NCBI RefSeq assembly: GCF_900101755.1
Contig: NZ_FNAE01000006.1
Location: 124,001 to 188,000 of the forward strand
DNA from: Ectopseudomonas alcaliphila
GTDB taxonomy: Bacteria > Pseudomonadota > Gammaproteobacteria > Pseudomonadales > Pseudomonadaceae
Length of the DNA: 64,000 bases
Direction of reading: 5' to 3'
The notes beneath the pieces are model-generated. The model did no database searches. It was not told where the DNA came from and was given only the letters and a program-made list of their open reading frames with translations. This document shows positions 33,268 through 42,170 of the stretch, one piece after another (the stretch's first letter is position 1; each line of letters begins with the position of its first letter). The translations under genes and the position numbers were made by a program.

Positions 33268-34431
33268 ATGGCCTTGCAACAGTCGGAAGGCGTGCTTCGC
33301 GCCGTATCCAGCACGAAGGAGGTCGAGTTGGCAGCCCAGGAACTGGCGCGCCAGCTGATCCATCCCTATCTCGGGTTCGTGCTGTTCTTCTGCTCGGCGG
33401 AATACGACCTCGACGGGCTCGGCCAGGCGCTGGAGGCGCACTTCGGTGGCGTCAGCCTGGTGGGGTGCACCAGCGCTGGCGAGATCACCCCGCAGGGCTA
33501 TGACCGTGGCTGTGTGGTGGCGCTGGGTTTCGACCTGCGCTGCTTCTCCATCGCCAGCGTGCTGATCGACGAGATGGAGCGCTTCAATCTGCTCGACGCG
33601 CAGCACCTGGTCGATGGCCTGGTCAAGGACTGTCGCAGCAACGAGCTGGCCTCGATCAAGGGCCACAGCTTCGCCCTGACCCTGCTCGACGGACTTTCCA
33701 GCCGCGAAGAGCTGGTGCTCGGCGCGCTCAGCGCAGCACTGGGCAGCATTCCGCACTTCGGCGGTTCGGCCGGCGACGACAACCACCTGACCCACACCCA
33801 CGTCTATCACGGCGGACGCTTTCACAGCGGCGCGGCGGTGGTGGTGCTGTTCAACACCTGGCTGGAGTTCGAGGTGTTCAGCACTCATCACATCCAGCCC
33901 AGTGCGGAGAAGCTGGTGGTGACCCGTGCCGACAGTGCCATGCGTCGAGTGTACGAACTCAATGCCGCGCCGGCCGCGCAGGAATATGCCGATCTGATCG
34001 GTGTGCCGGTCGAGGCCCTGGATCTGCGCGCGTTCGCCGCCTATCCGCTGGCGGTGCGCATCAGCGATCACTATTACGTGCGCTCGATCCAGCAGGTGCA
34101 TGACGACCTCAGCCTGACCTTCTACTGCGCGGTGGAGAACGGCATCGTCCTTACCGCCATGCGTCCGGGCCCGCTGTTGCCCAACCTGCAGCAGCTGTTC
34201 GCCGGGCTGGAGCAGCGCCTCGGGCCGCTGCTGCTGACCATCGGCTGCGACTGCTTTCTGCGCCGCCTGGAGATCGAGAACGATGGCGGCGTCGAGTCGG
34301 TTGCCACACTGCTGCGCCAGCAGCGGGTGATCGGCTTCAACACCTACGGAGAGCAGTTCAATGGCATGCACATCAACCAGACCTTCACCGGTGTCGCCAT
34401 TGGCCGACCTGCTGGGCGTGGCGAACGCTGA
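33268..34431 (+). CDS. nosP: FIST-domain NO-sensing protein NosP
   Basis: 387 residues, all FIST_N plus FIST_C: V-G-C-T-S-A-G-E-I near residue 71, G-G-S-A-G-D-D near 167, and G-F-N-T-Y-G-E-Q near the end. In P. aeruginosa the equivalent (PA1975) is a haem-binding NO sensor that controls the adjacent kinase NahK. Length and neighbour match. Start chosen at ATG 33268; a TTG at 33256 is the alternative. Its end overlaps the kinase gene by up to 71 bp, so the two are coupled. The haem ligand cannot be assigned from this sequence alone. Confidence 0.85.
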   Translation: MALQQSEGVLRAVSSTKEVELAAQELARQLIHPYLGFVLFFCSAEYDLDGLGQALEAHFGGVSLVGCTSAGEITPQGYDRGCVVALGFDLRCFSIASVLIDEMERFNLLDAQHLVDGLVKDCRSNELASIKGHSFALTLLDGLSSREELVLGALSAALGSIPHFGGSAGDDNHLTHTHVYHGGRFHSGAAVVVLFNTWLEFEVFSTHHIQPSAEKLVVTRADSAMRRVYELNAAPAAQEYADLIGVPVEALDLRAFAAYPLAVRISDHYYVRSIQQVHDDLSLTFYCAVENGIVLTAMRPGPLLPNLQQLFAGLEQRLGPLLLTIGCDCFLRRLEIENDGGVESVATLLRQQRVIGFNTYGEQFNGMHINQTFTGVAIGRPAGRGER

Positions 34432-37003
34432 GCTGCAGCCACGCTGCACGGCGCTGGAGCTGGAGAACGCCAAGCTCAAGCGCATCAACGCGGCGCTGAT
34501 CGAACGGGTGGAGTCGATCCATTCACGTGGCGATGATGCCTACGCGGCCTTTCAGCATTCGGTGGTGCTGTCCGAGCAGGTGCGCGAGCGCACCGACGCG
34601 CTGAACCAGGCGATGGCCGAGCTGAAATCCAGCAACCAGCTGCTCAGCGACGCGCGGCTGCGCGCCGAGACCGCGCACCAGCACCTGATCGATGCCATCG
34701 AGAGCATCTCCGACGCCTTCGTGCTGTTCGACGACCGCCAGCGCATCGTGCTGTTCAACAGCCGTTTCAAGGCATTGTGGGCGCGCAGCCGGGCGCGTAT
34801 CGGCACCGGCACCCGGCTGGAGGAGATCAAGCGCCTGAGTCGCAGCACCGGCCTGGTGGTGGAGGCGCAGTTGGGCAAGGAGGGCGAGCCGAGCCTGTTC
34901 CGCCTGCAGGACGGGCGCTGGGTGCAGGTCAGTGAACGCCCGACCCGCGAAGGCGGGCTGGTGATCCTCTACACCGATATCACCGAGGTCAAGCAAAGCG
35001 AGGCGTTGCGCCGCGAGCAGGCCCTGGCGCAGAAGTCGCGCCTGCTGCAGCGCGCGGTCGACAACCTGTCGCAGGGCATGGCCATGGTCAACGCCGAGGG
35101 TGCGCTGGAACTGTGGAACCACCGCTTTCTCGAACTCTGCGGCCTGGCGCCGATCAACGCCCACCGGCCGTTCGCCGAAGTCATGGCCGAAAGCGAGCTG
35201 GAGCCGCTGACCCCGGACAGCCGCGATGCCGGCGGCAAATCGCTGCGCCAGGTCGAGGTACGTCTGTTCGACGGGCGCATGCTGGAAGTGCGCACCCATC
35301 CGCTGCCCACCGGCGGTTTCGTCAACACCTTCACCGATATCACCGAGCGCCATCGCCAGGCCCAGGCGCTGAGCGACAGCGAGCGCTGGATCCGGCTGAT
35401 CACCGACCACGTGCCGGCGCTGATCGCCTACCTGTCGGCCGATCTGGTCTACGAGTTCACCAACAAGGTCTACGAGGAATGGTACTGCTGGCCGCGTGGC
35501 GCCATGCTCGGTCAGAGCCTGCGCGAAGTTCACAGCGAGGAGCATTGCCGGCGTCTGGAGCCCTACGTCGAGCTGGCGCTGTCCGGCGAAAGCGTGACCT
35601 TCGAATTCGCTGAAACCAACCACAACGGCCAGGAGCGCTACATGCTGCGCTCCTACGTGCCCAACCGCCAGGCCAGCGGCGAGGTGGTCGGCATCTTCGT
35701 GCTGATCCGCGATATCACCGAGCGCCGCCGCACTGCCGAGGCACTGCACCAGGCCTATCAACACCTGGAGCAGCGGGTGCGCGAACGCACCGCCGAGCTG
35801 ACCACGGTGAACGAGCAGCTACGCCGCGAGATCGACGAGCGCACGCAGATGGAGGCACGCCTGCGCGAGGCCAAGGGCGAGGCCGAACAGGCCAACCTGT
35901 CCAAGACCAAGTTCCTCGCCGCCGTCAGCCATGACCTGCTGCAGCCATTGAATGCCGCGCGGCTGTTCACCAGCGCCTTGCTGGAGAAGAACGACCTGTC
36001 CGGCTGCGCGCCGCTGGTGCGCAACGTCAGCAACTCGCTGGAAGACGTGGAAAGTCTGCTCGGCACCCTGGTGGACATCTCCAAGCTCGATGCCGGGGTG
36101 ATCAAGCCGGATATCGCCCCGTTCGCCGTCAGCGAGCTGCTGGAGAACCTGGCCGCCGAGTATCACCAGATCGCCCGTAGCGAAGGCCTGCGCCTGGATT
36201 ACCTGCCGAGCTCGGCCCTGGTGCGCAGCGACGTGCAACTGCTGGCGCGCATCCTGCGCAATTTCCTCAGCAACGCCATTCGCTACACCGCTGGCGGGCG
36301 CATCCTGCTCGGTTGCCGGCGGCGCGGCAACAGCCTGTCCATCGAGGTCTGGGACACCGGCATCGGCATCGCCCAGGACAAGCTCGGCGAGATTTTCCAG
36401 GAGTTCAAACGCGGCGATAACGTGCAGCGCAAGCAGGATCGCGGTCTGGGTCTGGGCCTGGCGATCGTCGACAAGATCGCCGGCATGCTCGGTCATCGCA
36501 TCCGCGTGGCGTCGCAGCAGGGCAAGGGCTCGATGTTCGCCGTGGAAGTGCCGCTGACCCGCCGCGCGCCGCGCGTGCGCAGGGTGCAGGACAGCCCGGA
36601 TCTGTTGCTCGAACGCCTGAGCGGCGCGCGGGTGTGGGTGCTGGATAACGACGCGGCGATCTGCGCCGGCATGCGCACCCTGCTCGAAGGCTGGGGCTGC
36701 CGGGTGGTCACGGCATTAAGCGAGGAAGACCTGGCGCGCCAAGTGGACAACTACCACGCCGAGGCCGACCTGCTGATCGCCGACTACCACCTCGACGACG
36801 AGCGCAATGGTGTCGACGCCGTGGCGCAGATCAATGCCCGGCGCAGCACGCCGCTACCGGCGCTGATGATCACCGCCAACTACAGCAACGAGCTCAAGCA
36901 GCAAATGCGCGAGCTCGGCCACAGCCTGCTGCATAAGCCGGTGCGACCGATGAAGCTGAAGGCGGCGATGAGTCATTTGATGGAGCGTGGGGCCGGGGTT
37001 TGA
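34361..37003 (+). CDS. nahK: PAS-rich hybrid histidine kinase NahK/ErcS' (PedS1 position)
   Basis: Up to 880 residues: N-terminal coiled coil (about 25-100), three PAS-type domains (about 105-225, 230-350 and 360-475, the last with I-F-V-L-I-R-D-I-T-E-R), a second coiled coil, HisKA with His524 in A-A-V-S-H-D-L-L-Q-P-L, HATPase (L-S-N-A-I-R-Y-T, D-T-G-I-G-I, G-L-G-L-G-L-A-I-V), and a C-terminal REC domain with Asp808 in I-A-D-Y-H-L-D-D. No membrane segments, so cytosolic. In P. aeruginosa it acts in biofilm control and in the ethanol-oxidation hierarchy. The start is uncertain: ATG 34361 overlaps nosP by 71 bp, GTG 34418 by 14 bp. Confidence 0.88.
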   Translation: MACTSTRPSPVSPLADLLGVANAELQPRCTALELENAKLKRINAALIERVESIHSRGDDAYAAFQHSVVLSEQVRERTDALNQAMAELKSSNQLLSDARLRAETAHQHLIDAIESISDAFVLFDDRQRIVLFNSRFKALWARSRARIGTGTRLEEIKRLSRSTGLVVEAQLGKEGEPSLFRLQDGRWVQVSERPTREGGLVILYTDITEVKQSEALRREQALAQKSRLLQRAVDNLSQGMAMVNAEGALELWNHRFLELCGLAPINAHRPFAEVMAESELEPLTPDSRDAGGKSLRQVEVRLFDGRMLEVRTHPLPTGGFVNTFTDITERHRQAQALSDSERWIRLITDHVPALIAYLSADLVYEFTNKVYEEWYCWPRGAMLGQSLREVHSEEHCRRLEPYVELALSGESVTFEFAETNHNGQERYMLRSYVPNRQASGEVVGIFVLIRDITERRRTAEALHQAYQHLEQRVRERTAELTTVNEQLRREIDERTQMEARLREAKGEAEQANLSKTKFLAAVSHDLLQPLNAARLFTSALLEKNDLSGCAPLVRNVSNSLEDVESLLGTLVDISKLDAGVIKPDIAPFAVSELLENLAAEYHQIARSEGLRLDYLPSSALVRSDVQLLARILRNFLSNAIRYTAGGRILLGCRRRGNSLSIEVWDTGIGIAQDKLGEIFQEFKRGDNVQRKQDRGLGLGLAIVDKIAGMLGHRIRVASQQGKGSMFAVEVPLTRRAPRVRRVQDSPDLLLERLSGARVWVLDNDAAICAGMRTLLEGWGCRVVTALSEEDLARQVDNYHAEADLLIADYHLDDERNGVDAVAQINARRSTPLPALMITANYSNELKQQMRELGHSLLHKPVRPMKLKAAMSHLMERGAGV

Positions 37004-37008
37004 ACCCC

Positions 37009-37246
37009 GGTGCGCACGGCGCACCCTACGATGCACTCGCATGGCGCCAACTGCGCAGGCGGCCTCGATTCCGTAGGAAGCTAGCCCGTAGCCCGGATGC
37101 AATCTGGGAGCGATCATGCCGTTCGGCCCCGGATTGCATCCGGGCTACGGTTCGCCTTGGCGAGCGGGACGCAGGAATTGTAGGGTGGATGTCGCTTTTT
37201 ACATCCACCGTAGCGGTGGATCGGTCCAGCGTGATCCACCCTACGA
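37009..37246. repeat. REP-like cluster after nahK
   Basis: Three families side by side: a GCGCACC unit (37009-37031), a facing pair G-T-A-G-C-C-C-G-G-A-T-G-C-A-A-T (37088-37149, repeated near 56.4 kb), and a pair built on G-T-A-G-G-G-T-G-G-A-T / A-T-C-C-A-C-C-C-T-A-C (37180-37246). Confidence 0.8.
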
Positions 37247-37259
37247 CGCCGGCGCGCTT

Positions 37260-37679
37260 TCAATCATCCGCAATCAGGCGCTTGCCCAGGCTTACCGAGG
37301 CATCGACCTTGTAGCCAAGCCGCTCGTAGAAGGCCAATGCCGCGGCGTTGGTATCACGCACCTGCAGGCTGAGCTTGGGGCAGCCCAGGGCCAGCAGTTT
37401 CTCTTCGATATGCGCCATCAGCTGGCGCGCCAGGCCTTGCTGGCGTTGCTCCGGGCACACCGCCAGGTAGTTGACCCAACCACGATGCCCTTCATAGCCG
37501 GCCATGGCCGAGGCCACCAGCCTGCCGTCGATCTCACCGACCAGAAACAGCTCGGGTTGCACCTGCAGCTTGCGCTGGATGTCCTTGTGCGGATCGTTCC
37601 AGGGGCGGGTCAGGTCGCAGCGTTGCCAGAGGTCGACGACGGCGGCTTCGTCGCAGAGCTGGAAGGGGCGGATGTGCAT
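37260..37679 (-). CDS. ypeA: GNAT acetyltransferase, YpeA-like
   Basis: 139 residues, a single GNAT fold. It follows the E. coli YpeA pattern closely: L-W-Q-R-C-D-L-T-R-P-W-N-D-P near residue 18, G-Y-E-G-H-R-G near 63, the acetyl-CoA loop Q-R-Q-Q-G-L-A near 79, and Y-E-R-L-G-Y-K with S-L-G-K-R-L-I at the end. Start at ATG 37679 with G-G-A-G upstream. The acceptor substrate is not known. It stands between nahK and agmR, convergent with nahK. Confidence 0.85.
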   Translation of the reverse strand: MHIRPFQLCDEAAVVDLWQRCDLTRPWNDPHKDIQRKLQVQPELFLVGEIDGRLVASAMAGYEGHRGWVNYLAVCPEQRQQGLARQLMAHIEEKLLALGCPKLSLQVRDTNAAALAFYERLGYKVDASVSLGKRLIADD

Positions 37680-37748
37680 GGTGGGCTCCAGTCGGTGAGG
37701 CCGCCGTTTTAGCACGGGTTGGTGACGGGAGTCAGGGCAAACCTCGTC

Positions 37749-37867
37749 CGTCACTCCCGCGAAGGCGGGAGCCCAGGTGCTTCTCGGTTTCTGGCTTATT
37801 CCCCTGCGGGCCAGCGCAAGCGCTGTTCAGCGATGGAGCCGCTGTCCCGCCTGCGCGGGAATGACGG
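37749..37867. repeat. REP-like inverted pair between ypeA and agmR
   Basis: C-C-G-T-C-A-C-T-C-C-C-G-C-G-A-A-G-G-C-G at the left and the inverse, T-C-C-C-G-C-C-T-G-C-G-C-G-G-G-A-A-T-G-A-C-G-G, at the right. Confidence 0.75.
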
Positions 37868-37882
37868 CCAACCTATCGGGTG

Positions 37883-38548
37883 CTAGCGACGCAGGTAGGA
37901 GGCGAAATCGATATCGCCAGCCGAGAGAATCGCCTGCACTCGGTTATGCACGTTGAGCTTGCGCAGAATGGCCGAGACGTGGGCTTTTACCGTGGTTTCG
38001 GCGATATCCAGGCTGTAGGCGATCTGCTTGTTCGATTCGCCCTTGGTCATACGCTCGAGCACCAGCAGTTGCTTGCGCGTCAGGGCCTGCAGCAGTTCCG
38101 GGGCGATGCTGTGGTTGTCGTGGTGCTGGCGCGAGCTGCCGCTCTTCTGCGAGCGGATGATGTCCGGCGGCAGGTAGACGTTGCCGTCGAGAATCTGCGC
38201 GATGGCGTCGGTCATCTGCGCCCGCGGCGAGGACTTGGTGATGAAGCCCACCGCGCCATAGGTGATGGCCTGCAGCACGATCTGCTTGTCCTGTTCGGCA
38301 GAAACGATCACCACCGGAATGGTCGGCGCCTCGTTGCGCAGGTTCATCAAGCCGCCCAGGCCATGCATGCCGGGCATGTTCAGATCGAGCAGGATCAGGT
38401 CCAGGTCGTCGTGCTCCTGGGTCAGCGCCAGGGCGCTGTCCAGATCGGCGGTCTCCATGATCTCGCTGCCGGGAAAACCGTCGGCGATGACGTTGTGGAT
38501 GGCTTCACGAAACAGCGGATGGTCGTCGGCAATCAGAATCTTGTACAT
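37883..38548 (-). CDS. agmR: LuxR-type response regulator AgmR/ErbR (PedR1)
   Basis: 221 residues: REC domain with D-D-H near residue 8, phospho-acceptor Asp55 in L-L-D-L-N-M-P-G and Lys in F-I-T-K-S; then a GerE/LuxR helix-turn-helix (T-R-K-Q-L-L-V-L-E-R-M-T-K-G, I-A-E-T-T-V-K-A-H-V-S-A-I-L). In P. aeruginosa this protein (PA1978) activates glycerol and ethanol oxidation genes including the pqq operon. It follows the CX3CW gene at 23 bp in the same direction, so both are likely one transcript under the CTACTAC element at 39227. Confidence 0.9.
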   Translation of the reverse strand: MYKILIADDHPLFREAIHNVIADGFPGSEIMETADLDSALALTQEHDDLDLILLDLNMPGMHGLGGLMNLRNEAPTIPVVIVSAEQDKQIVLQAITYGAVGFITKSSPRAQMTDAIAQILDGNVYLPPDIIRSQKSGSSRQHHDNHSIAPELLQALTRKQLLVLERMTKGESNKQIAYSLDIAETTVKAHVSAILRKLNVHNRVQAILSAGDIDFASYLRR

Positions 38549-38571
38549 GGCCTTGCACCTCGTTGTTGTGA

Positions 38572-39147
38572 TTATGGTGTGGCGGTGGGCGTGAGAAAAG
38601 CAGCAGGCAATTCGGCAGGTTGGGCGGGCACCAGCGGCAGACCGGCCTGCTCCCAGGCATCGACGCCGTCACGGTACCAGTAGATCTGGCGATAGCCCAT
38701 GGCATGGGCGCGGCGTGCGGCGTTCCAGCTCAGCCAGCAGTCGGAGCGGCAGTAGAAGACGAAGGCTTGGTGCATATCGCCCTGGCTTGCCTGATCCAGG
38801 TAGTGCGCGAAGTAGCGTTGCCACGGAATGCCCAGATTGCCGTCACCGGCGTTGGCCAGCCACAGGCTGCCGGGCAGGTTGGCGTGGGGTGCGTCCTCGA
38901 CGAAGCGATCCTGCACGAAAGGGCGGCGATAAACGTCGATCAGGCGTGTGCCAGGTCGTTCGGCCAGCAGCTTCTTCAGGGCAGGCGTGTCGACGATCTG
39001 CACGCCTTCCAGGCTGGATGGTGTGGGGCTGCGGTACTGACTGCTGCGATAGCCCTCGGCATCGAACAGTTCTTCGGCGTGCACGATGTACACCACCAGC
39101 AGGGAGGCGAGCATCAGGCCTGCTTGCAAAGGCAGACGGTACTTCAT
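38572..39147 (-). CDS. PQQ-dependent-catabolism-associated CXXCW-type rhodanese-like protein
   Basis: 191 residues with an N-terminal signal or anchor (residues 8-24) and a rhodanese-like domain. The family hallmark lies near residue 133: F-Y-C-R-S-D-C-W-L-S-W-N-A-A. Here the two Cys are three residues apart (Cys133, Cys137). The family is always found beside quinoprotein alcohol dehydrogenases; a periplasmic thiol or sulfur-relay role is assumed, not shown. Start at ATG 39147. A CTACTAC element ends 79 bp upstream, pointing toward the gene. Confidence 0.88.
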   Translation of the reverse strand: MKYRLPLQAGLMLASLLVVYIVHAEELFDAEGYRSSQYRSPTPSSLEGVQIVDTPALKKLLAERPGTRLIDVYRRPFVQDRFVEDAPHANLPGSLWLANAGDGNLGIPWQRYFAHYLDQASQGDMHQAFVFYCRSDCWLSWNAARRAHAMGYRQIYWYRDGVDAWEQAGLPLVPAQPAELPAAFLTPTATP

Positions 39148-39226
39148 GGCGAGGTCTCTACTTATTGTTGTGGCGGTATTACAGGCCATGGTCGCAGGCT
39201 TGGGAATTCTACGTTGGAGAGGAAAA

Positions 39227-39244
39227 CCAGTACCAAAGTAGTAG
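39227..39244 (-). promoter_or_regulatory. CTACTAC element (site A)
   Basis: On the minus strand C-T-A-C-T-A-C-T-T-T-G-G-T-A-C-T-G-G, 79 bp before the CX3CW gene. Same core and spacing as the sites before exaB and exaC. Confidence 0.6.
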
Positions 39245-39374
39245 AAAGGCCGGGCTGGCCAGCAGCCGGATGCTGCGTGAGTAGCAGCCGCGCCCCGCGG
39301 CGAATGGCTGCGCCGCGAAATCGACCTGGATCGAAAAGCTTCGCCCCGGGGCGGGGCTCCTACAGGTTGAGTTC

Positions 39375-39486
39375 GTAGGGCGGGTGCAACCCGCCGCCGC
39401 GCTATTGGCGGGTTGCACCCGCCCTACGGATCTGGCCTGCCTTCGGCAGCGGACGTAGAGCCATTCCCACGCGGAGCGTGAGGAAC
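39375..39486. repeat. REP-like cluster between the CX3CW gene and pedC
   Basis: A facing GGGCGGGTGCAACCCGCC pair (39375-39428), then a unit of the C-C-A-C-G-C-G-G-A-G-C-G-T-G-A-G-G family (39462-39486) that recurs near 48.1 kb. Confidence 0.75.
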
Positions 39487-39505
39487 GATCAGCGCAGCGC
39501 CGGCC

Positions 39506-40297
39506 TCAGCCCGCCTTGCGCAGCGCCGCGTGTTGCGGATTGAAGCTGGCCACGGCGAGCAGCGTCAGCAGCATGGTGAGGCCGGTACAGATCAGCAGCG
39601 CCTCGACATGCAGGCGCAGATACAGCGCGTTGCGCACCAGCTCCACGGCGTGGGTGAAGGGGTTGACCGCACACAGCCAGTACAGCCATTCGCTGGACTC
39701 GCGCATCTTCCACAGCGGGTACAACGCCGACGACAGGAAGAACATGGGGAAGATGACGAAATTCATCACCCCGGCGAAGTTCTCCAGTTGCCGTATGCCG
39801 TTGGACAGCAGCAAGCCCAGTGCGCTGAGCAGCAGCGCCACCAGCAGCAGCGCCGGCAGTGCGGCGAGCAGGCCCCATGCCGGCGGTTGCACGCCGTAGA
39901 CCCAGGCGATGGCGAGAAAGGCATAGACCTGCAGCAGCGAGATCAGCGCCGTGGCCAGCAGCTTGGCCGCCAGCAGGAAGGCGCGTGGCAGCGGGCTGGT
40001 GAGCAGCACGCGCATGCTGCCCATTTCGCGGTCGTAGACCATCGACAGCGAGCCCTGCATGCCGTTGAACAGCAGGATCATGCAGGCCAGACCGGGCACG
40101 ATGTAAGTGTCGTAGGTGATGTAGGTGTCGTACGGCTCGATGATGGCGATGCCCAGCGCGGCGCGAAAGCCGGCGGCAAATACCAGCAGCCACAGCAGCG
40201 GGCGCACCAGGGCGCTGAGAAAGCGCGAGCGCTGCAGGACGAAGCGCAGCCATTCGCGCAGGACGATGCCGCGCAGGCACTCCCAGTAGGCGGTCAT
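39506..40297 (-). CDS. pedC: PQQ-associated ABC exporter, permease (PedC type)
   Basis: 263 residues with six hydrophobic helices and the ABC-2 permease layout. Family features include G-M-Q-G-S-L-S-M-V-Y-D-R-E near residue 79 and V-N-P-F-T-H-A-V-E-L-V-R-N-A near 213. It overlaps the ATPase gene by 4 bp. Near residue 55 there is a short internal duplication, D-T-Y-I-T-Y-D-T-Y-I. In P. putida the ped cluster encodes the same exporter set beside alcohol dehydrogenase genes; the transported compound is unsettled. Confidence 0.88.
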   Translation of the reverse strand: MTAYWECLRGIVLREWLRFVLQRSRFLSALVRPLLWLLVFAAGFRAALGIAIIEPYDTYITYDTYIVPGLACMILLFNGMQGSLSMVYDREMGSMRVLLTSPLPRAFLLAAKLLATALISLLQVYAFLAIAWVYGVQPPAWGLLAALPALLLVALLLSALGLLLSNGIRQLENFAGVMNFVIFPMFFLSSALYPLWKMRESSEWLYWLCAVNPFTHAVELVRNALYLRLHVEALLICTGLTMLLTLLAVASFNPQHAALRKAG

Positions 40298-41118
40298 GGG
40301 CGGACACCTTGCGTAGGGTGCGCCGTGCGCACCGAGGCTGTTTCGGTATTGTCGCTGTCGTCATCACGTCGCGGCCGCAACGCCTCACGCACATGGCCAC
40401 GGCCCAGCGCCTCGTCGCCGGTCAGGCGGGCGAAGCTGATGGCCAGGTCGTCGCCGAACTGGCTGGCCTTGCCCCAGGCCACGCGCTCGGCACGATGCAG
40501 GATCAACAGGTCGTCACTGGACTCGATCTCGTCCAGCAGGTGGGTCGTCCACAGCACGCACAGCCCCTGCTCGCGGCACAGGTTGCGCACATGCCGGCCC
40601 AGCGCCAGGCGGCTGGCCGGGTCGAGCCCGGCGCTGGCCTCGTCGAGCAGCAACAGGCGCGGCTGGTGGAGCAGGGCGCGGGCGATCTCCACGCGGCGAC
40701 GGTGGCCGCCATTGAGCGTGCGCACCTTGTCGTGGCGACGTTCGGCAAGATCCTGGCGCAGCAGCTCCTCGTCGATACGCGCCTGCGCCTGGCGACGCGG
40801 CATGCCGTGCAGCGCGGCGTGGTAGGCGAGGTTCTGCTGCACCGACAGGTCGAGATCCAGCGTGCTCTGCTGGAACACCACACCCAGCTGGCGCAGCGCC
40901 TGGCGCGGCTCGTCGCGCAGGCTGTGGCCGAAGATACGGATGTCGCCCTGCTGCAAGTCGTACAGGCGGGTGAGCAGGGCGATCAGGGTGGACTTGCCGG
41001 CGCCGTTGGGGCCGAGCAGGGCACCGAAACGACCCGGCGCCAGCTCGAAGGCCAGGTCGTTGAGGGCCTGGCGCGCGCCATAGGCGAAGCCGACGCCGCT
41101 CACCTGAAGCGCATTCAT
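40294..41118 (-). CDS. pedB: PQQ-associated ABC exporter, ATP-binding protein (PedB type)
   Basis: 274 residues. Walker A G-P-N-G-A-G-K-S-T (36-44), a Q-loop (V-V-F-Q-Q-S), an unusual signature L-N-G-G-H-R-R-R-V-E-I instead of LSGGQ, Walker B L-L-L-L-D-E-A, and the H-loop T-T-H-L-L. This matches the DrrA/PedB exporter group. Start and stop overlap the neighbours by 4 bp (ATGA) on both sides, so it lies in one coupled operon. The last 15 or so codons read through a GCGCACC REP-like repeat, so the C-terminus probably differs from that of relatives. Confidence 0.9.
   Translation of the reverse strand: MNALQVSGVGFAYGARQALNDLAFELAPGRFGALLGPNGAGKSTLIALLTRLYDLQQGDIRIFGHSLRDEPRQALRQLGVVFQQSTLDLDLSVQQNLAYHAALHGMPRRQAQARIDEELLRQDLAERRHDKVRTLNGGHRRRVEIARALLHQPRLLLLDEASAGLDPASRLALGRHVRNLCREQGLCVLWTTHLLDEIESSDDLLILHRAERVAWGKASQFGDDLAISFARLTGDEALGRGHVREALRPRRDDDSDNTETASVRTAHPTQGVRP
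40311..40333. repeat. REP-like unit inside the 3' end of pedB
   Basis: G-C-G-T-A-G-G-G-T-G-C-G-C-C-G-T-G-C-G-C and following, GCGCACC family. It overlaps coding sequence, unlike all other copies in the window. Confidence 0.75.
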
Positions 41119-42080
41119 GGCGTCACCACCACGCCCCAGGGGTAGCGACCGACCTTGATCGACTTGGTCACCTTGAGCGTATCGACGTCGATCACCGACA
41201 CATCGCCGCTGACGCCGTTGGTGGTCAGCAGGCGCTTCTGATCCGGGGTGAACGCCATGTGCCAGACGCGCCGGCCCACCAGCAGGTAGTCGAGAGTCTC
41301 GAAGGTCTTGGCGTCCACCACGGCCACATGGTTGGCCGGGCCGAGGGCGACGAAGGCGTACTTGCCGTCTTCCGAAAGTTTGACCCCCACCGGCTGCACC
41401 TTGTCCGGGTGCACGCCCTTGATGGCGAAGTTGAGCACCTTGAGCACCTGGCGCGAGTCCACATCCAGCACCGTCACCGTGCCGCCGATCTCGGCGGAGG
41501 CCCACAGGCGCTTGCCGTCCTTCTCGAACTCGACGTGGCGCGGGCGCTGGTCGACCAGGGTGTTGTCCACCAGTTGCTGAGTGCTGGTGTCGATCCAGTG
41601 CAGCATGTTGGTGGTCTCGCTGGTGTTGACCGCCCACTTGCCGTCCGGGCTCACCGCCATGCCTTCGGGCTCCACGCCCACTTCGATCTGCGCCAGCACC
41701 TCGTCGCTCTGGGTGTCGACCACGGTGACCAGGGCATCGTCCTCGTTGGAGATGTACAGCCAGCGGTCGTTGGGGTGCAGGGCGAACTGCTCGGGATCGG
41801 CGCCGGAAGGCAGCTCCTTGATGATCTTGCGTGTGGCCAGGTCCATCACCTGCACCCGGTCCGAGTCGCTGGCGCAGATGTACAAAAGCTTGTTGTCGGA
41901 GGACAGCAGCAGCCCACGCGGGCGCATGCCGACGTCCAGGGTGGCGGTGACTTCGAGGCTGTCGAGGTCGATGACGCTGATGCTGTCATCCTTCTCGTTG
42001 GACACGTAGGCAGTGGCGGCAAGGGCCGAGTGACAGGCCAGGCCGAAGGCGACGGCGCAGGCGAGACGGGTCAGGCGCAT
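41115..42080 (-). CDS. PQQ-associated YVTN beta-propeller protein
   Basis: 321 residues with a signal peptide (1-21, ending S-A-L-A-A). Seven repeats of the type Y-V-S-N-E-x-D-D-S-I-S-V-I-D-L (Y-I-S-N-E-D-D-A-L-V-T-V-V-D-T, and so on) form a beta-propeller. It belongs to the family always found with the PQQ-linked ABC exporter, presumably as its periplasmic component. It overlaps pedB by 4 bp. Start at ATG 42080, since the upstream extension reads through repeats. Confidence 0.9.
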   Translation of the reverse strand: MRLTRLACAVAFGLACHSALAATAYVSNEKDDSISVIDLDSLEVTATLDVGMRPRGLLLSSDNKLLYICASDSDRVQVMDLATRKIIKELPSGADPEQFALHPNDRWLYISNEDDALVTVVDTQSDEVLAQIEVGVEPEGMAVSPDGKWAVNTSETTNMLHWIDTSTQQLVDNTLVDQRPRHVEFEKDGKRLWASAEIGGTVTVLDVDSRQVLKVLNFAIKGVHPDKVQPVGVKLSEDGKYAFVALGPANHVAVVDAKTFETLDYLLVGRRVWHMAFTPDQKRLLTTNGVSGDVSVIDVDTLKVTKSIKVGRYPWGVVVTP

Positions 42081-42170
42081 GGGGTTGATCCTCTTGTTGT
42101 TATTGCTTGGCGGTTTTCGCTGCTTACCGCGGAAGTTGGGGCAGTTCGGTTCAAAGTCGTACGCATTTGC

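Noticed and set aside
40100..40140. Short in-frame duplication in pedC (D-T-Y-I-T-Y-D-T-Y-I)
   Set aside because: An 18-bp period is visible, but similar residues may be normal for the family; not enough to call a recent duplication.
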